DNA from: an uncultured Cytophagales bacterium
GTDB taxonomy: Bacteria; Bacteroidota; Bacteroidia; Cytophagales; Thermoflexibacteraceae
DNA length: 64,000 nt
Assembly: GCA_938039675.1 (NCBI GenBank)
Contig: CALHUI010000003.1
Coordinates: 310,001-374,000 of the forward strand
Direction of reading: 5' to 3'
In this document: in pieces, positions 17,816-26,187 of the stretch
Layout of the letters: each line of letters begins with the position of its first letter
How positions within the stretch are numbered: position 1 is the stretch's first letter
Notes under the pieces: model-generated
The model's input: the letters and a program-made list of their open reading frames with translations, nothing else
What the model was told of the DNA's origin: nothing
The model's database searches: none
Program-made: the position numbers and the translations under genes

Positions 17816-19328
17816 CTACTCCACCTTAAACCGTTTGTCAGCCGTTTTTTCGGGCAGGCTGTCGGTGCGGAAGGGAGTCAAGGGCAACCCGATGGCATTG
17901 TACACATTGGCATCGGCGGGGTTATTGGCCTAAGCATAGCGCACATACTCGGGGCGGCTCACCTGCGCACATGAAACAATGATGCGGTCGTTGCCGACAA
18001 TGCGCGCCTGTGCAGGATAAAATATGCCGTCTTTTCCTGCGAGCTCAAACCCCCGCACATAGCCGTAGCGGTCATTTTTTACCGCCAGTTTGCCGTAGGT
18101 GTTCTTGAAATACAGTATCAAAGTTTCATCTTCCATCACTTTTTCGGCAAAGATAGGGTGCGAAAAAGCTATGTTGCGTTTGTAAACCAGATGCAGTGCC
18201 TGCAAGGCCAAACGCTTGCCTACATCCTGCTTGTTGCGAGGGTGAATATCTTCCGAGTCGCCTGTGTCTATGGTTACAACCATTGTGGTTTGGGGCAATT
18301 GCAGTGCCGCTGGTTGTGCCTCGCGCAGTTCTGCCCATTCGCTGCCACCGTTTTGGCTGTTACCACCTGCCGCTTTCCAGTTGGCTAATTGCACAAATAG
18401 AAAAGGCAATTCTTCGCCCCATTGTTTGCACCGCTCTGTAATGAGCAAGGGAAAAGTTCGGGCATATTGCACTGCACGCACGGCATTAGTTTCGCCCTGA
18501 TACCATATCACACCGCGCAGTGCATAGCGTTTCAGCGGGTAAATCACAAAATTGAAGGGTAGCGGTTTGGGTTTGGCTGTATCACAGAATCGGTCAAAGT
18601 ATTTCCAACGGCAGGAACGCGGGCTAATTCGGGGGAAATATCGGGCAGTGTAGCAAGACTTGCGCGGCTTGTCCATGACTCTACTTGTGTGCCACCCCAG
18701 TTGCTGTTTATCAGACCAATAGGTACTTTAAGCGAATCGTACGGATGGCGGGCAAAAAAATATGCCACTGCCGAAAAATGCGGCACAGTTTGCGGTGTAG
18801 TCACCTCCCATTTACCGACGGCCAAGCTGTCTTCTAACACAAGGGAGGCACGGCGCATAGCTTTTACATGGCGAATCAGCGGAAAATCGGCAGCGGCGGA
18901 CTCTGCATCGGCATTGTTGTTTAGCCTGACCGGTCATCTATTAGACTGGCCGGAACAGAGCCGGGCCTCACCAATGGCTACGTTTTTAAACAGAATGGTA
19001 TTCTGTTTGGGCTGTGTAATCATCAGGTTGTAATTGCTGCCAACGGGCAGGCTGTCCATTCAATGTACCAGATGCCGCTTTGTTTGTCTGCCCTGCTTTT
19101 CCAACTGCGGTTGTCTATTTGTATGCTGACGAGCTGCTCGGGCACTCCCTTGCCCCATATCGGGATTTTTTTACCCCGCTGCCACCATATTATCGCTGAA
19201 AATAGGGGCTGCTTTGAGCAACTGTGCGGGCTTTTGCTTGACTTTTTTTGTGCTGCCGTTGGGAGAGCTAACCATAAGCAACTGATAAACAGGATGTACC
19301 GAAATATGCCCTGTATGATTGTCATCAT
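17816..19328 (-). pseudogene. sialate O-acetylesterase (SGNH family), decayed
   Basis: Read on the minus strand, fragments of one sialate O-acetylesterase appear in order: a signal peptide with PLFS and QRGKKIPIWG (from 19328), then a shift near 19060 into ITQPKQNTILFKNVAIGEARLCSGQSN, then GLINSNWGGTQVESW, then a shift near 18600 into LRGVIWYQGETN and FLFVQLANW, and finally VRYA-stop-ANNPADANVYNA and GLPLTPFRTD to a stop at 17816-17818. Lesions: a compensating pair of small indels near 19190, two frameshifts, TGA at 18934-18936 where the family has the Trp of SNMEWPV, and TAG at 17930-17932 where it has the Trp of VRYAW. Five lesions make a real pseudogene rather than sequencing error. The intact enzyme would remove O-acetyl groups from sialic acids in the periplasm. 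Confidence 0.88.
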
Positions 19329-19358
19329 AGGGGGTCATGCTGTATGATAAATCGGAAA

Positions 19359-20501
19359 TTATGCAAATGCTGCTTTCAGACCTTCTGTCAGGGTTTCTAT
19401 ATCTGCCGGTGTGTTATACAGGTGCGGTGAGATTCGCATGGCATCGCCTCTGTAAGACACCGGCACATGTCGGCGACCAAGTTCTTCGCGTACGCGTTCT
19501 ATGGCTACTGTTTGCGGAAAACGAACACCTAACAGGTGCTCGCTGCGCCAGTGGGGGTCTTCGGTGTAACAGCCTGCCTCTGTCAAAAAATCAATGAGCG
19601 GTGCGGTCAATTGGCTGCAGTGAGACTGTATCTGTGCTGTTCCCCATTCCCGTATCAGGTGTAAGGCTTCCAAAAACATGGGAATCAGGATAAAGTTGCT
19701 TTTTTCGCCTACATCGTAGCGCACGGCACCGGGCTGATAGTCCACCAATCGGCTAAAGTCTTCGCTGTTCAGTCGTCCCATCCATGACTCTTCCAGTGGC
19801 CTGCCATTGTCAAAAACAGGTCCGAACCAAGCCGCACCGATGCCATAAGGCCCCATCATCCACTTGTAAGAAGCCGCAACAACGGCATCCGCATGAATTT
19901 CGCGCAGGTCAAACGGATAGGTTCCGATGCTTTGTGTACCGTCTATTACCAGCACTCCGCCGTAGCGATGTACCTTGTCGGCAATGGCGGCCAATTCAAA
20001 GCGTGTGCCGTCTGCCCAATGAAAATGTGGCAAAGCGACTAATGCGGTTTTATCGGTAATGGCCTTTAAAATGGCTTCATTCCACAAAGCACCCCGATTG
20101 TGCAAAGTTTTAGGTGGCGCAATTGTTTTGATGGTCAGTTGTCGCTCTTTGGCAAGCACCTGCCATGCATAAATATTGCCGGGGAATTGTTCGTGTGCCA
20201 CTATGATTTCATCGCCTGCTTCGCAAGGCAGGTTGTGGGCAACTGTGGCAATACCATAAGAAACCGAAGGGATAACGGCGACACGCTGCGGCTCGCTGCT
20301 TCCTATGAGGTTCGCAAACACATGACGCACCTTTTCTACATCCGTAAAAAAATCTGCCTGACTGATTTTGTAAGGCTCTGCCTTGCGCAGAAGGCCTTTC
20401 ATACCGGCAACAGACACCGCATTGGGCATAGGCGACACGTAGGCACAATTCAGGTAATGCACATCGTCGGCAATACTGAACAAAGAACGGTAGTTTTTCA
20501 T
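19359..20501 (-). CDS. class V aminotransferase-fold PLP enzyme
   Basis: 380 residues with the class V fold: VSYGIATVAHNL for phosphate binding, HFHWADGTRFEL, the PLP-binding Asp in VLVIDGTQSIGTYPF and the Schiff-base Lys in AASYKWMMGPYGIGAAW. Relatives include cysteine desulfurases, isopenicillin N epimerases and kynureninases, and the sequence does not decide among them; no sulfur-relay or Fe-S cluster genes flank it. It is cytoplasmic. It is divergent from the permease gene at 20568, with a 66-base shared promoter region. Confidence 0.82.
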   Translation of the reverse strand: MKNYRSLFSIADDVHYLNCAYVSPMPNAVSVAGMKGLLRKAEPYKISQADFFTDVEKVRHVFANLIGSSEPQRVAVIPSVSYGIATVAHNLPCEAGDEIIVAHEQFPGNIYAWQVLAKERQLTIKTIAPPKTLHNRGALWNEAILKAITDKTALVALPHFHWADGTRFELAAIADKVHRYGGVLVIDGTQSIGTYPFDLREIHADAVVAASYKWMMGPYGIGAAWFGPVFDNGRPLEESWMGRLNSEDFSRLVDYQPGAVRYDVGEKSNFILIPMFLEALHLIREWGTAQIQSHCSQLTAPLIDFLTEAGCYTEDPHWRSEHLLGVRFPQTVAIERVREELGRRHVPVSYRGDAMRISPHLYNTPADIETLTEGLKAAFA

Positions 20502-20567
20502 ATTGGCAGTTTGACGAGTATCAAATATAACTTTCGTTTTTTTATCTTTCCGCTATTACATCTAATT

Positions 20568-21998
20568 ATGTCCCAATCGCTGCTTTATACGCTGCTGGCA
20601 CTTTTGTTGCTGCTGGGCGGCATTTTTACATTGCGTCGCCTGTGGATAGGAGCGCTCGCAGGCGTGCTGTTTCTTGGCATTGCCCATGTGCGGTCAAAAG
20701 GAGTGGAGGCGTTGCTTCCCGCAGCGTCAGATACCCTATTTATTTGGGCAGAGCTTGGTTTACTGATTGTCGGAGCTTATTTGTTTTATCATTTGCTGCA
20801 CAGGCAACAACAGATGGAGGTCTTTCATCAAAAAATAGGCGCTTCGGGTGCGGGGCTACCTGTTGTGTTGCTGTTTGGCTGGTTTTTGGGTAGCTTGATG
20901 GAAGGTATTGCCGGCTTTGGTATTCCTGCAATGCTGGTAGCCCCGTTGCTGTATAGTTTCGGGTTTCGGCCGCTTACTTGTGTGGTTATTCCGTTGGCGG
21001 CCAATACCGCCTCCGTAACTTTTGGCGCACTGGCAACACCTTTGCGCATTGGTATAGGTGTAACATCTCCCGCAGATGCAGTGGTGCAGTACACTGTTTT
21101 GCTAAATGTGTTGCCCATTCTGGTCATGCCTTTTGTGCTGGCATGGCTTTACAGCCAAACAGAAGGAATCGGCCTGTCGTGGCATAAGGAAAGACAAACG
21201 CTGTTGCTGGCAGGTGTTTGCTTCCTGATTCCCTATATAGTCGGCAGCCGCATCAGTGTAGAACTGCCTACCGTATTGGCGGGCAGTATTGGCCTGTTTG
21301 TATTTGTTGCGCTGGCCATACCCAAAGAAGCTAAACCGCCTGCACGGCTTTGGTGGCAAAGTTTTTGGCCTTACCTGTTGTTCATTGCCTTGCTGATTCC
21401 TGCAAGTTGGCTACTCAAACCTATCGGCTGGCAATGGTTAGAAGGCGGGAAAAAATTTTCAGCCTTTCAGCCGGGACTTTTGTTTGTTATTGCCGGAATA
21501 CTTTACCAAGCAATCGTCGTTAAACAAGGTGCACGCAAAGGTTTTTTACATGCTTGGCAGCAAACTATGGGCAAAATGCGCATGACTTTGTTTAGCATAT
21601 TGTTGCTGGTGCTGTTTACCCAACTCATCCGCACAGATATGACGGCAGCATACGCTGAACTTACACCGCAGCATCCGTGGATGGCATTGCTCGTTTTTCC
21701 GGGCGTTTCGGGGGTGATGGGCAGTTTTATTACAGGCAGTGCCACTATGGGCAATCTGCTTTTTGCGGGAGGGCTGAAACATTTGCTTGCGGGGCAATCG
21801 TGGATGATGCTTGCATTAGCCGTACTTCACTCGGGCAGTGCCGTGGGGAATGCCATTTCGCTGCAAAATATTCTGATGGTCAAGTCTATCGTGCCCGATG
21901 AGATGGAAGAAGCTCGCATTATGAAAATCAATGCACCTATGGTAGCTCTTTACATGTTGTTGGTGTGGTTGGCAGCATGGCTGATAATGAGTTTATAG
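20568..21998 (+). CDS. L-lactate permease (LctP) family transporter
   Basis: The frame is open much further upstream, but the part before 20568 lies inside the antisense aminotransferase gene; the ATG at 20568 (MSQSLLYTLLALLLLL) begins the hydrophobic protein. The 476 residues contain about 12 membrane helices, with the family segments GSLMEGIAGFGIPAMLVAPLL and PLAANTASVTFGALATPL, and near the end GVMGSFITGSATMGNLLF and AVGNAISLQNILM. It probably takes up lactate or glycolate by proton symport. It is somewhat shorter than the E. coli protein (about 550). Its end overlaps the convergent GSCFA gene by a few bases. Confidence 0.85.
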   Translation: MSQSLLYTLLALLLLLGGIFTLRRLWIGALAGVLFLGIAHVRSKGVEALLPAASDTLFIWAELGLLIVGAYLFYHLLHRQQQMEVFHQKIGASGAGLPVVLLFGWFLGSLMEGIAGFGIPAMLVAPLLYSFGFRPLTCVVIPLAANTASVTFGALATPLRIGIGVTSPADAVVQYTVLLNVLPILVMPFVLAWLYSQTEGIGLSWHKERQTLLLAGVCFLIPYIVGSRISVELPTVLAGSIGLFVFVALAIPKEAKPPARLWWQSFWPYLLFIALLIPASWLLKPIGWQWLEGGKKFSAFQPGLLFVIAGILYQAIVVKQGARKGFLHAWQQTMGKMRMTLFSILLLVLFTQLIRTDMTAAYAELTPQHPWMALLVFPGVSGVMGSFITGSATMGNLLFAGGLKHLLAGQSWMMLALAVLHSGSAVGNAISLQNILMVKSIVPDEMEEARIMKINAPMVALYMLLVWLAAWLIMSL

Positions 21999-22973
21999 GG
22001 TTTTTAGCCGCGCTTGCAATTCAGTCATTTCTTTGCCTACATCTAAATGCAGTGCAATTTCGACTAATTTTCGCAGCAATTGCTCTAAAAAGCGGCGATG
22101 AGCATTGCTGTTGGCATGTAGTGGGCGATGTGCTAACCCCTGCCTGATTTTTTGCCAGCGTTGCATGAGTTGTAAGGTAGGCGTGCGAAAATATGTCGAA
22201 GCGAATTTGTCAAAAATATAATCAACTGCCTGTTCGGACGGGTGGAGCATATCGGCGGCATAAAAGCGGTAGTCGCGCAAGTCGTCTAATAGCAGTTCAT
22301 AGGCAGGAAAATAGTCTGTTTGAGGAAACCTTTCAGTGATTTGATGTACGGCAAGCCGCAATACAGACTTACTCACCGCATTAAGCGGCAGAGTATCTTT
22401 GATATGCCGCACGGGGCTGACTGTCAGTATAACGCGGCAGTTTTTGGGTAAGATAATAAGCATTTTTTCAAAATTGTCGATAATTTCTTTGGTTTGCAGT
22501 AGGCGTTTGCAGAAATTATTTGCAGGCATTTTGTGGCAATTGGCTACGGGAACGCCGCTGTCTGCCAATTCATAAATCCATGCTGTTCCGAGCGTGATAA
22601 TTAGCCACTTGTCCGAGTCGGCAGGTGTTCGCAAAAAATCGGCAGTGTGTTGCATTTGCCTTTGCACGAGTCGGTTAATAGTTTCGGGGCTTTCGGCAAA
22701 ATAGCGGCTGTGCAGCCCGTAATGAAAAAAAAGCCCGTCGCGCTCAACGGGCATGGTGCGCAAGGGTTCGCCACTGAACGATTTTTCCAACAACTCAAAG
22801 AGGCTCAACGGGTTAAAAATTGTCCCGAAAGGATTGACAAGCACCTGAAATTTATTGTCGGCGAGCTTTTGTCCGACCTCATTGGCAAAACAAGAGCCGA
22901 CCGTCAGCAGGCGGCTATTGTGCGTAATGGCTCTGTCCGAAGGCGAAACAGTTAGTTTGGTGCGAAATTCCAT
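21993..22973 (-). CDS. GSCFA-domain protein
   Basis: The ATG at 22973 (MEFRTKL) is preferred over a TTG two codons upstream; it gives 326 residues. The defining motif TVGSCFANEVGQKL lies near residue 25, followed by NPFGTIFNPLS and later ITLGTAWIY and VILTVSPVRHI with HPSEQAVDYIFDKF, consistent with the SGNH-like hydrolase fold of this family. Its substrate is unknown. It starts 6 bases after the DUF1080 remnant on the same strand and overlaps the end of the convergent permease gene. Confidence 0.85.
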   Translation of the reverse strand: MEFRTKLTVSPSDRAITHNSRLLTVGSCFANEVGQKLADNKFQVLVNPFGTIFNPLSLFELLEKSFSGEPLRTMPVERDGLFFHYGLHSRYFAESPETINRLVQRQMQHTADFLRTPADSDKWLIITLGTAWIYELADSGVPVANCHKMPANNFCKRLLQTKEIIDNFEKMLIILPKNCRVILTVSPVRHIKDTLPLNAVSKSVLRLAVHQITERFPQTDYFPAYELLLDDLRDYRFYAADMLHPSEQAVDYIFDKFASTYFRTPTLQLMQRWQKIRQGLAHRPLHANSNAHRRFLEQLLRKLVEIALHLDVGKEMTELQARLKTL

Positions 22974-22979
22974 GTGCAA

Positions 22980-23240
22980 TTACAGGCTGCGGGTGCGAAT
23001 ATTGCGAAACCATACTTGGTCGCTGTGGTCTTGCAAGGCAATGTACCCCTTGCCGACTTTGCCTATGAGCATAAAACCTTTTGGGTTTTGCTTCCACTTT
23101 TCGTTGATGGTCGGACTTTTGAAGTTGCGCCAAGCGTTTAAGGAAGATAAATTTTCCCGGCGTTCCTTTCTTTGGGCGGTAGCCGCTGTGGCAAAACAGA
23201 GCAATAAAAGAAGGGTTGTGAGTGTTCTCGTTTTGTGCAT
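22980..23240 (-). pseudogene. DUF1080 (3-keto-glycoside hydrolase-like) gene with centre deleted
   Basis: An 86-residue frame from the ATG at 23240 has an intact signal peptide ending ATAAT-AQ, then LSSLNAWRNFKSPTINEKW, which matches the start of a DUF1080 domain, and continues directly into KGFMLIGKVGKGYIALQDHSDQVWFRNIRTRSL, which matches its very end. About 120-150 residues that should lie between are missing, in frame. The beta-jellyroll cannot be complete, so I treat it as a deletion remnant, though it could still be expressed and secreted. Intact relatives act on keto-sugar glycosides in the periplasm. Confidence 0.75.
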
Positions 23241-23354
23241 AATCAAGTGCTGATGTTACCAACCGCAACATAACAACCTGTGCGGTTTTAAATTGCTTGT
23301 ATTAACAAAACTACAAATCCACAGGCTCAAATCCCAAATCCGAAAGGTGCGGTG

Positions 23355-23362
23355 TATTTTTG
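23355..23362 (+). promoter_or_regulatory. candidate -7 promoter box of hemB
   Basis: TATTTTTG matches TAnnTTTG exactly, 21 bases before the ATG at 23384. It supports that start over an upstream codon at 23360. No clear -33 element is visible. Confidence 0.45.
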
Positions 23363-23383
23363 CAGCCAATCAACATATTGCTT

Positions 23384-24358
23384 ATGTTACATCGCCCCAG
23401 AAGAAACCGCAAGTCCGAACCTATCCGCCGCATGGTGCAGGAAACCCGCATAGATACCGACAACCTCATCTATCCGCTGTTTCTCACCGAAGGCAGTGGC
23501 TTGCAAGTGCCTATCAAATCTATGCCCGGCATTTTTCGGCTGTCGCCCGATGTGGCGCTGCGCGAAATAGAGGAGTGCCTTGCCCTTGGGCTGAAAGTTT
23601 TTGCGCCTTTCCCGCATATTGAGGACAGCCTCAAAGATAAATTTGCTTCCGAAAGTTGGCGCCGGGATAATTTATACCTCCGCACCATTCGTCTGATAAA
23701 AGAGCGTTTCCCCGAGGCAGTGCTGGTTACGGACGTAGCCATGGACCCGTATAGCTCCGACGGCCACGACGGGCTGGTAGAAAACGGCGAAATTATCAAC
23801 GATGCCACGCTGGAAATTCTTGCTAAAATGGCTATTGTGCAGGCACAGGCAGGCAGCGATATTTTAGGGCCTTCCGACATGATGGACGGACGCGTACAAT
23901 ACATTCGTGAAGCCCTTGATAATCAGGGGTTTACCAATGTTTCTATCATGAGCTACACGGCAAAGTACGCCAGCGCGTTCTACGGACCTTTTCGCGATGC
24001 TTTAGACTCTACCCCCCGTTCAGGCGATAAAAAAACCTATCAGATGGACCCTGCCAATGCCCGTGAGGCACTGATAGAAGCCACATTAGATACAGCCCAA
24101 GGCGCTGACTTTCTGATGGTAAAGCCTGCCTTAGCTTATTTGGACATCATCCGTTTGTTGAAAGATAATTTTGATTTGCCTATTGCAGCCTACAACGTCA
24201 GTGGCGAATATGCTATGATTAAAGCCGCCGCTGCCAACGGTTGGATAGACGGCGAGCGGGCAATGAAAGAATGTTTGCTCAGCATCCGACGCGCGGGCGC
24301 AACAGCAATTCTGACCTATTTTGCCAAAGAATTTGCTCAATTGCAGGCCAATAAATAA
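23384..24358 (+). CDS. hemB: delta-aminolevulinic acid dehydratase (porphobilinogen synthase)
   Basis: From the ATG at 23384 the protein is 324 residues and aligns over the full family. It condenses two 5-aminolevulinates to porphobilinogen in haem synthesis. Active-site lysines are in SYTAKYASAFYGPFRDA and LMVKPALAYLDII. The metal-site region reads VTDVAMDPYSSDGHDG, without the cysteines of the zinc-dependent type, so it should be the magnesium/potassium kind. No other haem genes are adjacent. A -7 box at 23355-23362 supports the start. Confidence 0.95.
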   Translation: MLHRPRRNRKSEPIRRMVQETRIDTDNLIYPLFLTEGSGLQVPIKSMPGIFRLSPDVALREIEECLALGLKVFAPFPHIEDSLKDKFASESWRRDNLYLRTIRLIKERFPEAVLVTDVAMDPYSSDGHDGLVENGEIINDATLEILAKMAIVQAQAGSDILGPSDMMDGRVQYIREALDNQGFTNVSIMSYTAKYASAFYGPFRDALDSTPRSGDKKTYQMDPANAREALIEATLDTAQGADFLMVKPALAYLDIIRLLKDNFDLPIAAYNVSGEYAMIKAAAANGWIDGERAMKECLLSIRRAGATAILTYFAKEFAQLQANK

Positions 24359-24480
24359 TCAGATAAGCGACGTTCGGAGTGCGGATTTTGGAATTGAAAA
24401 TCTGCTTGTACTATCTGTAAAAAAATCCGGATACGTGATGTTATATATTGCCTACCAATCAATTAAAATCACACATGCTG

Positions 24481-25467
24481 ATGAAGAAATACTTGTTGTT
24501 GGAGCTGTGCTTATTTATTGTTGCGCTGCGCATACATGCACAAAGTATCAGCGAGCGCGGCATGGCTCTCCCCGAAAATTACCAGTTTCCTCAAAAGAAC
24601 ACATTTACTATTCTGAATTGGAATGTAGAGCACTTTGTAGATGCTTTTGACAACCCCTACATCCACAACGAGCACGAGGATGTAAAAGATGTCAAAGCAC
24701 AGGAGGAAGTGAAGCAAAAAGTTGCGATGTTGGTAAAAGCCCTTCGTGAAGCCGATGCCGACATTGTCGTTTTGCAGGAGTTTGAAAGCATTGCCTTTCT
24801 GCGTCAGATTGCCCGCGAGCACCTTGCCGATATGGGTTATCAGTTTTTTGCAGGTTCGGAAAGTCCTGATTGGTACATGAACGTGGTGATAATGAGTCGC
24901 TACCCAATGGGAATGACTTACAGTTTCCGCAGTCTTTATACTCCCTTACCAGGCATTAAAAACAAAGACGGCCAGCCCCGTACTCAGATTAACATCAACT
25001 CCCGTATAGTTGCGCAGGAAATTTTTATCTGCCCCGACTATGCTTTTTTGCTGACAGGTGTGCACTTAAAAGCAGGCCGCACGGAGGAGGACATTGCTAC
25101 GCGGCTGGGGCAAATTCAGGCTATTCAGTATCAGTTGCGGCAATTGCGCAAACGCAATAAACGTCTGCCGATGGTTTTTGCAGGGGATTTTAACTCATTG
25201 GACGGCAGCCGCGAAATAGCGGAACTGTTGCGCAAAGATAATCCGCTGCAATGGCATGACCCTTGGCAAGGCAAAACCGTATTTACGCATTCCTCAGACA
25301 AGCCCGAACGCCGGTTTGATTATATTCTGGTGAACAAGGCTATGCAGCCCTTAGTAAGGCGTGAAGAAGCCATTATTGGTGGTTTGTTGCAAAACGACCA
25401 TGCTGCACAGCATGTCATTAGCGACCATATGCCTGTGCGAGTAGCGTTTTCGGTGCCTGTAAAATAA
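24481..25467 (+). CDS. exported endonuclease/exonuclease/phosphatase (EEP) family protein
   Basis: The start is the ATG at 24481 (an ATG two codons earlier is possible); the signal peptide ends HAQ. EEP motifs follow in order: TILNWNVEHF, VVLQEFES, LLTGVHLKAGRTEED, FAGDFNSLDG and, near the end, the catalytic SDHMPVRVAF. It hydrolyses phosphodiester bonds outside the cytoplasm, in nucleic acids or phospholipids; the sequence does not say which. The gene stands alone, and a minus-strand tRNA begins 5 bases after its stop. Confidence 0.88.
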   Translation: MKKYLLLELCLFIVALRIHAQSISERGMALPENYQFPQKNTFTILNWNVEHFVDAFDNPYIHNEHEDVKDVKAQEEVKQKVAMLVKALREADADIVVLQEFESIAFLRQIAREHLADMGYQFFAGSESPDWYMNVVIMSRYPMGMTYSFRSLYTPLPGIKNKDGQPRTQININSRIVAQEIFICPDYAFLLTGVHLKAGRTEEDIATRLGQIQAIQYQLRQLRKRNKRLPMVFAGDFNSLDGSREIAELLRKDNPLQWHDPWQGKTVFTHSSDKPERRFDYILVNKAMQPLVRREEAIIGGLLQNDHAAQHVISDHMPVRVAFSVPVK

Positions 25468-25471
25468 GTTG

Positions 25472-25546
25472 TCGGAGTGAGAGGATTCGAACCTCCGGCC
25501 TCCACGTCCCGAACGTGGCGCGCTAACCGGGCTGCGCTACACTCCG
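25472..25546 (-). tRNA. tRNA-Pro (CGG)
   Basis: The minus strand folds into a full cloverleaf: acceptor CGGAGTG/CACTCCG, D-arm containing AGCCCGGTTAGC, anticodon stem CCACG/CGTGG with loop TTCGGGA (anticodon CGG), and T-loop GTTCGAATCC. The discriminator is A, and CCA is not encoded. Confidence 0.95.
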
Positions 25547-25586
25547 ATTCCACTGCAAATTTATCAATATTTCATTTCAGACAATA

Positions 25587-26081
25587 TTAATCCCGTTTCA
25601 TGTTCACAAATTGGAGCGGGATATTATAATCTTTTTGGCGCATCAGGGCGATAACTTCCTGTAAATCGTCTATTTTCTTGCCTGTTACGCGCACGGTTTC
25701 ATCCATGATGCTGGCTTGTACTTTCAGCCCGGAGTCTTTGATGTCTTTGACTATTTTTTTGGCAATGTCTTTTTCAATACCCTCTTTCACGCTAATATCT
25801 TTGCGCACCATATTGCCCGATGCATACTCTGCTTTGCCGAAGTCTAAGCATTTGGCATCCAAATTTTGCTTCACCATGCGTTCAATGATTACTTTGGTAA
25901 CCGATTTGAGACTCATTTCGTTATCGGTAACAATGGTGATGTGCAGGGTCTTTTTGTCAAGCGTAATTTCGGTTTTGCTGTCTTTCAGGTCGTAGCGCGT
26001 GGCAATTTCCTTGCGGGCGGTGTTGATAGCGTTATCCAGTAATTGGTGGTCAATCTTATTAACAATGTCAAAAGAAGGCAT
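25587..26081 (-). CDS. YajQ-family nucleotide-binding protein
   Basis: 164 residues covering the whole YajQ family: MPSFDIVNKIDHQLLDNAIN, then RYDLKDSKTEITLD, DISVKEGIEKDIAKKIVKDIKDSGLKVQ and a terminal DYNIPLQFVNMKRD. Two ferredoxin-like halves form the fold. Members bind c-di-GMP in Xanthomonas and Pseudomonas and may bind RNA; the ligand here is not known. It is cytoplasmic. It lies downstream of no obvious operon partner, with the tRNA-Pro gene 40 bases beyond its stop. Confidence 0.92.
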   Translation of the reverse strand: MPSFDIVNKIDHQLLDNAINTARKEIATRYDLKDSKTEITLDKKTLHITIVTDNEMSLKSVTKVIIERMVKQNLDAKCLDFGKAEYASGNMVRKDISVKEGIEKDIAKKIVKDIKDSGLKVQASIMDETVRVTGKKIDDLQEVIALMRQKDYNIPLQFVNMKRD

Positions 26082-26187
26082 AGGCGTGCAGGTTTTTTAA
26101 TGTGATTAGCTTCAAGTGCTCAAATTTGGCGACAAATCGGCTTTTTTACAATGAAGCACAAGATTTGCAGCATGTGTAGGTAGAAAA

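Noticed and set aside
20100-20567. Upstream extension of the lactate permease frame
   Set aside because: It lies on the strand opposite the aminotransferase coding region and contains no permease-like sequence; the ATG at 20568 begins the hydrophobic protein.
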